DNA of 64,000 nt from Virgifigura deserti (GTDB taxonomy: Bacteria; Pseudomonadota; Alphaproteobacteria; Dongiales; Dongiaceae): contig QOZR01000010.1 of assembly GCA_003576685.1 (NCBI GenBank), positions 1-64,000 of the forward strand, given 5' to 3'. The first letter of the stretch is position 1. Each line of letters opens with the position of its first letter. The notes under the pieces were generated by a model. That model made no database searches and was not told the DNA's origin. It worked only from the letters and a program-made list of their open reading frames with translations. Shown here piece after piece: positions 44,366 through 51,679 of this stretch. Made by a program: the position numbers and the translations under genes.

Positions 44366-45145
44366 ATGGCGGAAACGGAGCGGAGGCCGGATGTCCGGCT
44401 GCCGAGGGTGATCGGCCATCGGGGAGCCGCTGCGGCGGCTCCCGAGAACACGCTCGAAGGAATCCAGGCGGCGGCTCGGCTCGGCGCCGCCTGGGTCGAG
44501 TTCGACGTCAAGCTGACCGCCGACGCGGTTCCCGTCCTCTTCCATGACGAGACGTTGGAGCGCACCACGGACGGCTGCGGCCGCGTCGCAGACACGCCGT
44601 TCGAGGCGCTTCGCGGTCTCGACGCCGGCGCGTGGTTCGGCCCGTCCTGGAAGAATACGCGCGTGCCGAGCCTGGAAGAAACGCTGGCGCTGCTGACGGC
44701 GCTCGATCTCCATGCCAATGTCGAGATCAAGCCTTGCCCCGGGCGCGAGGCCGAGACGGCGGCGATCACCGTGGAGACGATTCGCCGTGTCTGGCCCGGT
44801 GACCGGCCTTGGCCCTTGCTGTCGAGCTTCGCCATCGCCAGCTTGGCTGCGGCGAAGCAGAATGCGCCGGAGATGCCGCGCGGCCTGCTGATCTGGGAGC
44901 GGCCGCCGGACTGGGCCGGCCTCGCCGCCGATCTCGCCTGTCGCACAGTGCATTGCGCCGACGTGCATCTGACCCCAGATTGGGCGCAAGAGATCCGGCG
45001 CGGCGGTTACGGTCTTGCCGTCTATACGGTCAATGATCCGGCGCGTGCCGCCGAATTGATGCGATGGGGTATCGACTGTATCATTACCGATTGTCCGGAA
45101 CTGCTCATTCCGGCTGTTTCGGTCGCGACCGCAGGCATTTCTTAA
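44366..45145 (+). CDS. Glycerophosphodiester phosphodiesterase (GDPD)
   Basis: 259 residues from ATG MAETERRPD; a GTG at 44324 in frame, directly after pnp, is an alternative. GDPD TIM-barrel signatures: GHRGAAAAAPENTLEGI (catalytic His and Arg), WVEFDVKLTADAVPVLFHDETLERTTDG (metal Glu/Asp and second His), VEIKPCPG, and the end VYTVNDPARAAELMRWGIDCIITDCPELL. It hydrolyses glycerophosphodiesters to glycerol-3-phosphate and alcohol, likely cytoplasmic (UgpQ-like; no signal peptide). Close after pnp, so perhaps co-transcribed. Confidence 0.92.
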   Translation: MAETERRPDVRLPRVIGHRGAAAAAPENTLEGIQAAARLGAAWVEFDVKLTADAVPVLFHDETLERTTDGCGRVADTPFEALRGLDAGAWFGPSWKNTRVPSLEETLALLTALDLHANVEIKPCPGREAETAAITVETIRRVWPGDRPWPLLSSFAIASLAAAKQNAPEMPRGLLIWERPPDWAGLAADLACRTVHCADVHLTPDWAQEIRRGGYGLAVYTVNDPARAAELMRWGIDCIITDCPELLIPAVSVATAGIS

Positions 45146-45233
45146 CGGGCGCCGAAGTATGGCTTTTGCTTCGAAACGGTTCTATATCAACGGCGATATT
45201 CCTGCAGTCGCCGACTGAAGGGGCGGAGGGTTC

Positions 45234-46631
45234 GTGAAGCCGTTGAAACCAATCATTATCTCGGGACGCGAGGTGCTGCCACTGGTCGAGGGCGGCAAGG
45301 GCATCGCCGTGTCCAATGGCGAAAGTTCGGGCGCCTGGGCGGCCTCCGGCGGCGTCGGGACCTTCTCCGGCGTGAACGCCGACTCCTATGACGAGAACGG
45401 CGAGATCATTCCGCAGATCTATCGGGGAAAGACGCGTCGCGAGCGCCATGAGGAGCTGATCGCCTTCGCCATTCAGGGCGCCGTCCACCAGGCGCAAATC
45501 GCGCATGAGGCCGCGAAGGGCGAAGGCCGCATCCACATGAACGTGCTGTGGGAGATGGGGGCGGCCGAGCGGATCCTGAACGGAGTCCTGGAGGGCGCGG
45601 GCGGCCTCATTCACGGTGTCACCTGCGGCGCCGGGATGCCTTATCGGGTCGCGGAGATCTGTGCCGCGCACGGAGTCTATTACTATCCGATCGTCTCGTC
45701 CGCCCGGGCCTTTCGGGCGCTGTGGAAACGCGCCTATCACCGCTTCCGCGAGTGGCTCGGCGGTGTCGTCTATGAGGATCCCTGGCTCGCCGGCGGGCAT
45801 AACGGCCTGTCGAACAGCGAGGATCCGAACCGGCCGGAATCGCCCTATCCGCGCGTTGCCGAGCTGCGCCGGCTGATGGTGGAGTGCGGGCTCGACGAGA
45901 CGCCGATCTTCATGGCCGGCGGCGTCTGGTACCTGCGCGAATGGGCGGACTGGCTCGACAATCCGGAGATCGGTCCGATCGCATTCCAATTCGGAACACG
46001 CCCGCTGCTGACCCAGGAGAGTCCCATCTCCGACGCGTGGAAGCGGCGCCTGCTGACGCTTGAAGAGGGCGATATCTTCCTCAACCGGTTCAGCCCGACC
46101 GGCTTCTACTCGTCGGCGGTGAGCAATCCGTTCATCGAGGAACTCCGTCAGCGTTCCGAGCGTCAGGTCGCCTACAGCCATTCGCCGGTCGGCGAGCATG
46201 AGTGGCCGTTCCCCGTGGGCGCGCGGGGCCGCCTGGTCTATCTCACTGCGGCGGACAAGCTGCGGGCCGAGGAATGGGTGGCGCAAGGCTTCACCGAGGC
46301 GATGCGGACGCCGGACTCGACCCTGATCTTCGTGACACCGGCCAAGGCGAACGAGATCTTGACGGACCAGATCAACTGCATGGGCTGCCTCAGCGCCTGC
46401 TCGTTCTCCAACTGGGCGCAGAACGACGCCGGAACGACCGGCAAGAAGGCCGATCCGCGCTCCTACTGCATCCAGAAGACGCTGCAGGCGATCGGCCACT
46501 CCGACCAGACGGAGGACCAGCTGATGTTCGCCGGCCATAATGCCTACCGGTTCAAGTCCGACCCGTTCTACGCCAACGGCTTCGTTCCGACGGTGCAGCA
46601 ATTGGTGGCGCGTATCCAAACCGGCGATTGA
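45234..46631 (+). CDS. Nitronate monooxygenase-family NAD(P)H-dependent flavin oxidoreductase with C-terminal cysteine motif
   Basis: 465 residues from a GTG start with GGAGGG upstream. The FMN-binding TIM barrel of the 2-nitropropane dioxygenase family shows in GGVGTFSGVNAD, LIHGVTCGAGMPYRVAEICAAHG, MAGGVWYLREW and IAFQFGTRP. It is longer than classic nitronate monooxygenases (about 320-380) because of insertions and a C-terminal region with NCMGCLSACSFSNW (Cys382, Cys385, Cys389) and a fourth Cys412. That set could bind an Fe-S cluster or zinc; this is inference. The true substrate is uncertain. Stands alone upstream of irr. Confidence 0.85.
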   Translation: MKPLKPIIISGREVLPLVEGGKGIAVSNGESSGAWAASGGVGTFSGVNADSYDENGEIIPQIYRGKTRRERHEELIAFAIQGAVHQAQIAHEAAKGEGRIHMNVLWEMGAAERILNGVLEGAGGLIHGVTCGAGMPYRVAEICAAHGVYYYPIVSSARAFRALWKRAYHRFREWLGGVVYEDPWLAGGHNGLSNSEDPNRPESPYPRVAELRRLMVECGLDETPIFMAGGVWYLREWADWLDNPEIGPIAFQFGTRPLLTQESPISDAWKRRLLTLEEGDIFLNRFSPTGFYSSAVSNPFIEELRQRSERQVAYSHSPVGEHEWPFPVGARGRLVYLTAADKLRAEEWVAQGFTEAMRTPDSTLIFVTPAKANEILTDQINCMGCLSACSFSNWAQNDAGTTGKKADPRSYCIQKTLQAIGHSDQTEDQLMFAGHNAYRFKSDPFYANGFVPTVQQLVARIQTGD

Positions 46632-46756
46632 TGCGGCGGGCGCGGTCCCAGTCCTGGGCAGGGGCTGCGCCCGCACATTTTAGTTGTTCTAGAAAGGGCA
46701 CTGGGCTACCGTTCCCGGCCTTCAAATCGACGGTTGGTCGCCTAATATTGGAAGTG

Positions 46757-47179
46757 ATGCCGACGAATCGCCCTTTTGCCCGCGTTCTGGACCGCTTGAA
46801 GGCCGTCGGTCTTCGTCCGACGCGGCAGCGCTTGGCTCTTGCCCGCCTGCTGTTCGAGCAGGGCGATCGGCATGTCAGTGCCGAGCAGCTGCATGACGAG
46901 GCGCTCCAGGCCAATGTCCGAGTCTCTCTGGCCACCGTGTACAACACGCTGCACCAGTTCACCACGCTGGGCATGCTGCGCGAGGTGGTAGTCGAGCCGG
47001 GACGGTCCTATTTCGACACCAACATCAGCGATCATCATCATTTCTTCTTCGAGGACGACGGCCAGTTGCAGGACATCCCCGGCGAACGGGTGGAGCTTGC
47101 CCGGCTGCCCGAGCCGCCGGCCGGGACCCAGGTACGGCGCGTCGACGTGATTGTTCGCCTCGGCGGTTCGAAGAGTTAA
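46757..47179 (+). CDS. irr: Iron response regulator Irr (Fur superfamily)
   Basis: 140 residues from ATG MPTNRPFARVLD. Differs from the Fur at 23289 and matches Irr: LRPTRQRLALARLLFEQGDRHVSAEQLHDEA, SLATVYNTLHQFT, SYFDTNISDHHHFFFEDDGQL (His93-His95, heme/metal-sensing region) and DIPGERVELARLPEPPAGT near the end. Irr coordinates heme and iron metabolism in alphaproteobacteria. It lacks the N-terminal heme-regulatory motif known from Bradyrhizobium. An imperfect ICE-like repeat, TTTTAG-N5-CTAGAA, lies about 60 bases upstream (46678-46694). Rubrerythrin follows 150 bases downstream in the same direction. Confidence 0.93.
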   Translation: MPTNRPFARVLDRLKAVGLRPTRQRLALARLLFEQGDRHVSAEQLHDEALQANVRVSLATVYNTLHQFTTLGMLREVVVEPGRSYFDTNISDHHHFFFEDDGQLQDIPGERVELARLPEPPAGTQVRRVDVIVRLGGSKS

Positions 47180-47206
47180 ATTCAGATTCTTTCGCCGGTT
47201 GAGCAG

Positions 47207-47229
47207 TAGTTTGGAGTTTTTCCAAACTA
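47207..47229. promoter_or_regulatory. Palindromic operator upstream of rubrerythrin
   Basis: Perfect inverted repeat TAGTTTGGA (47207-47215), 5-base spacer, TCCAAACTA (47221-47229). Its last base abuts the -35 element of the promoter at 47230. The TTTGGA-N5-TCCAAA core resembles Fur-superfamily/Irr-type boxes; the adjacent irr gene is the obvious candidate regulator (inference). Confidence 0.6.
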
Positions 47230-47259
47230 TTGACAGGCCCCAGCCCTCGGCAATATAAC
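47230..47259 (+). promoter_or_regulatory. Sigma-70-type promoter of rubrerythrin
   Basis: Consensus -35 TTGACA (47230-47235), 18-base spacer, -10 TATAAC (47254-47259). About 70 bases before the rubrerythrin ATG; the best consensus promoter seen in the window. Confidence 0.65.
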
Positions 47260-47329
47260 GGAGTCGCGACCGGCGGTTTCACCATATCGGGCGGAGCGCC
47301 GATCGCTGCATTGGAGAGGGAGACAAGCC

Positions 47330-47746
47330 ATGTCGTTGAAGGGATCCAAGACCGTCGAGAACCTTAAGGCCGCGTTCGCCGGCGAAAGCCAGGCCAACCG
47401 CCGCTATCTCTATTTCGCCCAGAAGGCGGACGTCGAGGGCTACAACGATGTCTCGGCCGTGTTCCGCTCGACCGCCGAGGGCGAAACCGGGCATGCGCAC
47501 GGCCATCTCGAGTTCCTCGAGGAGGTGGGCGATCCCGCGACCGGTGAGCCGATCGGATCGACCGAGAAGAATCTGCGGGCGGCGATTGCCGGCGAGACGC
47601 ACGAATACACCGATATGTATCCGGGCATGGCGCGGACCGCGCGCGAAGAGGGCTTCGACGAGATCGCCGACTGGTTCGAGACTCTGGCGAAGGCGGAGAA
47701 GTCTCACGCCGGCCGCTTCCAGAAGGCGCTCGAAACGCTTTCCTAA
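47330..47746 (+). CDS. Rubrerythrin (short form without rubredoxin domain)
   Basis: 138 residues with ribosome site GGAGAGGGAG. The four-helix diiron domain is complete: helix 1 LKAAFAGESQANRRYLYFA (Glu ligand), helix 2 STAEGETGHAHGHLEFL (ExxH), helix 3 NLRAAIAGETHEYTDMYP and helix 4 TLAKAEKSHAGRF (ExxH). The C-terminal FeCys4 rubredoxin domain of classical rubrerythrin (about 190 residues) is absent, so electrons must come from another protein. The Fe-S and DUF3501 proteins downstream are candidates. Rubrerythrins reduce hydrogen peroxide. Preceded by a strong promoter and a palindromic operator. Confidence 0.93.
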   Translation: MSLKGSKTVENLKAAFAGESQANRRYLYFAQKADVEGYNDVSAVFRSTAEGETGHAHGHLEFLEEVGDPATGEPIGSTEKNLRAAIAGETHEYTDMYPGMARTAREEGFDEIADWFETLAKAEKSHAGRFQKALETLS

Positions 47747-47832
47747 GCCTGTCCGAAACCGCCGCGGGGTTCCTGCGGCGCCGTTTCGACCTGAAAGGGC
47801 GATCATCTTCGGGCTCGTCATCTTCGGACAGG
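47747..47832 (+). terminator. Stem-loop structures after rubrerythrin
   Basis: Directly after the stop: GAAAC-CGCCGC (47754-47764), 9-base loop, GCGGCG-CC-GTTTC (47774-47786). A larger repeat, CCTGTCCGAA (47747-47756) / TTCGGACAGG (47823-47832), encloses it. No long T-tract; possibly a partial terminator or processing site giving more rubrerythrin than downstream product. Confidence 0.45.
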
Positions 47833-47927
47833 GGATCTCCTACGGTCCCCTGACCCGGCGGGTCCACCCGTGACAGCCCCGCCTGTAACGACCCCGGCGA
47901 TGATCTTCCAGACATGGGTTATCCGTG

Positions 47928-49268
47928 ATGAGAGAAGGCAGCCTCGACGCTCCGACACGTCACCCGATCGCCTGGGAGGACCCGGATTTCTATGATCCGG
48001 CGAAGATCGACGCCGAGATGCGTCGGGTCTTCGACATCTGCCATGGCTGTCGGCGCTGCTTCAATCTCTGCGACAGCTTTCCGCGCCTCTTCGATCTGAT
48101 CGACGAGTCGAAGACCGGCGAGCTCGATGCGGTCGACAGCGCGGACTTCAAGCCCGTCGTGGATGCCTGCACGCTCTGCGACATGTGCTTCATGACGAAG
48201 TGCCCCTATGTGCCGCCGCACGAGTTCGATCTCGACTTCCCGCATCTGATGCTGCGTTATCGTGCCGCCGAGATGCGCGAGGGCAAGGCGCCGGGGCGGA
48301 TAGCGCGGGAACTGACCAAGACCGACCGCAACGGAAAGCTTGGTGGTGCGGTCGCGCCGCTCGCCAACTGGGCGAGCGACGCCAAGAACAAGCTGACCCG
48401 GCCGCTGCTCGAAAAGATGGCTGGAGTCCACCGCGAGGCGGCGCTGCCGAAATTCCACGGCAAGACCTTCATGCTGCGCGCGAAGAACGCCGCGCCGGAG
48501 GTCAACCGCGCCGCGCCGGCCTATGGCCGCAAGGCCGTGCTTTATGCCACCTGCTTCGTCAATTACAACAATCCCGGCATCGGTGAGGCGGCGCGTGCCG
48601 TGCTGGCGAAGAACGGCGTCGAAACCGAGGTTCTGTACCCCAATTGCTGCGGCATGCCGCAGCTCGAGCAGGGCGACATGCCGGCGGTGGCCGCCAAGGC
48701 GCGCGCCGTGTCGTCGGAGTTGGCGCCCTGGATCGACAAGGGGTACGACGTGATCGCCCTCGTCCCGTCCTGCGCCCTGATGCTGAAGTTCGAATGGCCG
48801 CTGATCCTACCCGACGACGCGGCGGTGAAACGGCTCGCCCAGTCGACCTTCGACGTCAGCGAATATGTCGTCGCGATTGCCAAGAAGGAGGGGCTCGCCG
48901 ACGGGCTGAAGCCGCTTGACGGCGGCGTCGCCCTGCATATCGCCTGTCACGCGCGCGCGCAGAACATGGGGCAGAAGGCGGCGGAGATGCTGCGACTGCT
49001 CCCGCAATCGGACCTTGCGGTGATCGAGCGCTGCTCGGGACATGGCGGGTCCTGGGGCGTGATGAAGGAGCATTTTCCGACCGCGCTCAAGGTCGGCAAG
49101 CCGGTGGCGCGCCAGACGCATCAGAGCGGAAAGGCGTTCATCGCATCCGAATGTCCGTTGGCCGGTGAGCATATCGTCCAGGGCATCGAGCGGCTGGACA
49201 AGGGCCCGCCGAACGCCGACCACGCGGTTCACCCGATCGAGCTGTTCGCCCGCGCCTATGGTCTATGA
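47928..49268 (+). CDS. Heterodisulfide reductase-related (HdrD/GlpC-like) iron-sulfur protein
   Basis: 446 residues from ATG at 47928 (a GTG three bases earlier is also in frame). The N-terminus has two [4Fe-4S] ferredoxin motifs: Cys38-Cys41-Cys44-Cys48 and Cys81-Cys84-Cys87-Cys92. The C-terminal two-thirds holds cysteine-rich CCG-type repeats (ATCFVNYNNPGIGEAA, YPNCCGMPQLEQGD, VPSCALMLKFE; then HIACHARAQNMG, IERCSGHGGSWGV, ASECPLAGEHI), as in GlpC/HdrD/LutA. Cytosolic; probably passes electrons, plausibly to rubrerythrin. The arrangement rubrerythrin, this protein, DUF3501 recurs in alphaproteobacteria, but its role is not established. Confidence 0.9.
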   Translation: MREGSLDAPTRHPIAWEDPDFYDPAKIDAEMRRVFDICHGCRRCFNLCDSFPRLFDLIDESKTGELDAVDSADFKPVVDACTLCDMCFMTKCPYVPPHEFDLDFPHLMLRYRAAEMREGKAPGRIARELTKTDRNGKLGGAVAPLANWASDAKNKLTRPLLEKMAGVHREAALPKFHGKTFMLRAKNAAPEVNRAAPAYGRKAVLYATCFVNYNNPGIGEAARAVLAKNGVETEVLYPNCCGMPQLEQGDMPAVAAKARAVSSELAPWIDKGYDVIALVPSCALMLKFEWPLILPDDAAVKRLAQSTFDVSEYVVAIAKKEGLADGLKPLDGGVALHIACHARAQNMGQKAAEMLRLLPQSDLAVIERCSGHGGSWGVMKEHFPTALKVGKPVARQTHQSGKAFIASECPLAGEHIVQGIERLDKGPPNADHAVHPIELFARAYGL

Positions 49269-49286
49269 AACGGCCGGTCCGCGGCT

Positions 49287-49340
49287 CTAGGGGCTGATCC
49301 GATCACATCGAAACGATGTGGTCGGTGAATCAGTCCCTAG
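49287..49340. repeat. Palindromic repeat unit B1 (REP-like)
   Basis: CTAGGGGCTGATCCGATCACATCG-type left arm (49287-49310), AAA loop, right arm 49314-49340 ending in CTAG; ends and centre pair (CTAGGG, CTGAT, CACATCG). Contains GTGAATCAG (49325-49333), the reverse complement of the CTGATTCAC in unit A2. Confidence 0.65.
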
Positions 49341-49351
49341 TGATTTGAATG

Positions 49352-49403
49352 AGAGGACGATTCACCGATCAGGTTGGATCAACCTGATCGGATCGTACTC
49401 TAG
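49352..49403. repeat. Palindromic repeat unit B2 (REP-like), at the end of the protease gene
   Basis: Arms GATTCACCGATCAGGTTG (49359-49376) and CAACCTGATCGGATC (49380-49394) round a 3-base loop. Together with B1 it forms a tandem pair between two converging genes, and it overlaps the stop codon of the minus-strand gene. Confidence 0.65.
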
Positions 49404-50107
49404 CCGGCATGGACCCAGAGCCGATGGCTGTTGAACGAGCAGATGGGGCGGTAATGGGAGATTCGACCGTGCGAAGTCACGCTCTGAATCTGGTTGTCGA
49501 GCACATAAATCTCGCCGGCGAGATAGACCGCCAACACGGCATGATGGGCCTGCCGTTCTCGATCGAGCACAAGCGCGATGCGCAACCGGTCCTCGTGGAA
49601 GCCGAGGCGATGAAGCGAAACGAACTTGGCCAGCGCGAAATCCTCGCAGTCGCCGCCCGCGGCGAGGAACCGCGTCGGCGTCGCCCAATAGTCGTCGACG
49701 CCATAGTTCCTCCGGTCGGAGACATAAGGAACGGCGTTGGCGAAATCGTTGACCGCGACGAGCCGGGTCATCGGTTCGGCATGACGAAAGGCGGCGAGAA
49801 AGCAGGCCCAGCGCGCCAGGGCCGTCCGCTCTTCGACGGACAAGGTCGCGCCGATACCCTCCGCCGAGGCGAGCACCGGGCCGTCGGCAAGGCTGCGCCG
49901 CACGACCTCCGCCTTCGGTACCAGGGTCAGCAGCCCTTCGGTGATGGATTCGGCGCTGCCGAACAGCCGCGGATGACCGGCGGGCGGCGCGGTGATCTCT
50001 TCGGACTCGTTCGCGAGTCCCGCCATCGCCTGCATCGAGCCAGCTGCCAGGGCGGTCGCCGCGCCCCCAAGTCCGACAAGCAGGTCCCGCCGCCGCAGCG
50101 ATGGCAT
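49400..50107 (-). CDS. Transglutaminase-like cysteine proteinase (BTLCP/DUF920 family)
   Basis: 235 residues from ATG MPSLRRRDLL, which has GGGGGA five bases upstream; ATGs further out lack one. A twin-arginine-like signal (SLRRRDLLVGLGGAATALAAG) suggests Tat export to the periplasm. The papain-like triad of bacterial transglutaminase-like cysteine proteinases is visible: Cys154 (GGDCEDFALAKF), His189 (AHHAVLAV) and Asp204 (YVLDNQI). Some BTLCPs (LapG) cleave large adhesins to control biofilms, but no lapD or adhesin gene is here. It sits against the direction of the Fe-S/DUF3501 genes and interrupts that cluster. Confidence 0.87.
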   Translation of the reverse strand: MPSLRRRDLLVGLGGAATALAAGSMQAMAGLANESEEITAPPAGHPRLFGSAESITEGLLTLVPKAEVVRRSLADGPVLASAEGIGATLSVEERTALARWACFLAAFRHAEPMTRLVAVNDFANAVPYVSDRRNYGVDDYWATPTRFLAAGGDCEDFALAKFVSLHRLGFHEDRLRIALVLDRERQAHHAVLAVYLAGEIYVLDNQIQSVTSHGRISHYRPICSFNSHRLWVHAG

Positions 50108-50315
50108 GACATCCCCCATGAGCGCATCACCATGCACCGGATGACCTCCGGTTCGGATGGCCCCCGTTCGGATGGCCACCGGGCTGCAATGCCGGAGCAG
50201 GATGTCACCGCCGCCTCAAGATCTCGTTTCGAGGCTTGGTAAACCAACGATGACCGGTGGAGCCGGCGCCTCGACGCGCCGTCCGGCGATGCCGGTCCAA
50301 GAGGAGAGACGAACG

Positions 50316-50906
50316 ATGACCGCACAACGCCAGATCACCCGTGCCGATATCCTGCCGCTCGAAGACTACGCCAAGGTTCGCAAGGAGCGCCGCCGGGCGG
50401 TTCTGGAGAAGAAGCGCAACCGGCGGGTCGAGGTCGGCCCGGTCGCGATCTTTCTGTTCGAGAACTATGACAGCATGTGGCTGCAGGTGCAGGAGATGCT
50501 GTACATCGAGAAGGGCGGTGAGGCCCAGATCGACGACGAGCTGGCGGCCTACAATCCGCTGATTCCGAACGGTCGCGAACTCGTCGCCACTGTGATGTTC
50601 GAGGTCGACGACCCGGTCCGTCGGAAGAATTTTCTGGGACGCCTCGGCGGGATCGAGGAGACGGCCTTCCTCAGCTTCGCCGGCGAGACCGTGGCCGGTG
50701 TGCCGGAGGCCGACGTCGATCGAACCACGGCCGACGGCAAGGCCTCGTCCGTGCAGTTCATCCACTTCCCCTTCAGCCCCGCGCAAGTCGAAGCCTTCCG
50801 CGCCGGAGGCACGCAGGTGGTCGTCGGTTTCAAGCATCCGGAGTACGGGCACATGGTCGTCATGCCGGATGCCGTGCGCGAGTCGCTGGCGGCGGATTTC
50901 GACTGA
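50316..50906 (+). CDS. DUF3501 family protein
   Basis: 196 residues from ATG MTAQRQITRADI with GAGGAGAG upstream. Family features: DILPLEDYAKVRKERRRAVLEKKRNRRVEVGP, FLFENYDSMWLQVQEMLYIEKGGE, ELAAYNPLIPNGRELVATVMFE and FVVGFKHPEYGHM-like VVVGFKHPEYGHM near the end. No catalytic motif or cysteine cluster is evident; soluble. DUF3501 genes are usually linked to rubrerythrin and the HdrD-like Fe-S gene, suggesting shared function in peroxide or redox handling. Here an opposite-strand gene separates it from them. Confidence 0.88.
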   Translation: MTAQRQITRADILPLEDYAKVRKERRRAVLEKKRNRRVEVGPVAIFLFENYDSMWLQVQEMLYIEKGGEAQIDDELAAYNPLIPNGRELVATVMFEVDDPVRRKNFLGRLGGIEETAFLSFAGETVAGVPEADVDRTTADGKASSVQFIHFPFSPAQVEAFRAGGTQVVVGFKHPEYGHMVVMPDAVRESLAADFD

Positions 50907-50935
50907 TCAGGTCACCGGTCGTCAATTGCCGGCCG

Positions 50936-51484
50936 TCAGTTGAACGTCTCGCCGGGATAGGCGCCCCAGAACGCGTCGCGCGGGAGCCAGCCCTCGAAGT
51001 CCTTGATCGTGATCCGGCACCAGTTGGGCTGACATTCCAGCAGGCGGACGATGACGCCCGGCTCCAGGCGAACGACCGTGCCGGCGTCCGCCCTCGGCTC
51101 CCGATGCGCCTGTCGCACGGTGCCGCGGATGACGGCGGTGCGGTCGCCGGCCAGCAGGCTTTGATGGACCCAACCGACGGTCCCTTGCCAGTCACGGATC
51201 TTACGCCAGGTGTCGAACTCCGCGATGATCTCGACCGGCATGTCGCGACGGACATAGACCCACTCCACGGGGTAGTTCAGGCCCGGCCCGGTCCGCAGAT
51301 TGACTTCGTTCGACCGTAAGGACACGAAGCGCGGGACCGGCAGGCCGGTCTGCGCCCAGGCCGCGGGCAATGTCGCAAGGATAATCGCGATTGCCGCGAT
51401 GGCCGCGATGGCCAGCGAAAGGCTCGATGAACGGTCGATTGAAAAGAATCGAAGGGCTTCGGCCAGGGCCGAGAGTCGCGCCAT
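50936..51484 (-). CDS. Exported bacterial SH3-domain protein
   Basis: 182 residues. A hydrophobic signal segment (LSLAIAAIAAIAIILATLPAAWAQT) predicts export or anchoring. The mature part holds two SH3b-like repeats: LRSNEVNLRTGPGLNYPVEWVYVRRDMPVEIIAEF with WRKIRDWQGTVGWVHQSLL, then VVRLEPGVIVRLLECQPNWCRITIKDFEGWLPRDAFWG. Such proteins commonly bind cell-wall peptides; no enzymatic domain is attached. Divergent from the hydroxyacid dehydrogenase gene by about 195 bases. Confidence 0.85.
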   Translation of the reverse strand: MARLSALAEALRFFSIDRSSSLSLAIAAIAAIAIILATLPAAWAQTGLPVPRFVSLRSNEVNLRTGPGLNYPVEWVYVRRDMPVEIIAEFDTWRKIRDWQGTVGWVHQSLLAGDRTAVIRGTVRQAHREPRADAGTVVRLEPGVIVRLLECQPNWCRITIKDFEGWLPRDAFWGAYPGETFN

Positions 51485-51679
51485 GGGTGCTCCGGCTGGT
51501 GGGAATGATCGTCCCTTTCACCTACCGGCCGTAGTTGGCCGGGTCAAGCCGTAGCGCACGCTCGACGATAGGCAATCGCTGGACAAGGCGCGGCCGTCTT
51601 GCTATGGCAGACGCCACGCCGCCCATTGGGCCGCTCGTTGGGCTGCGATGCCCCAAGACTCCGTCCGGGAATCCGCCGA

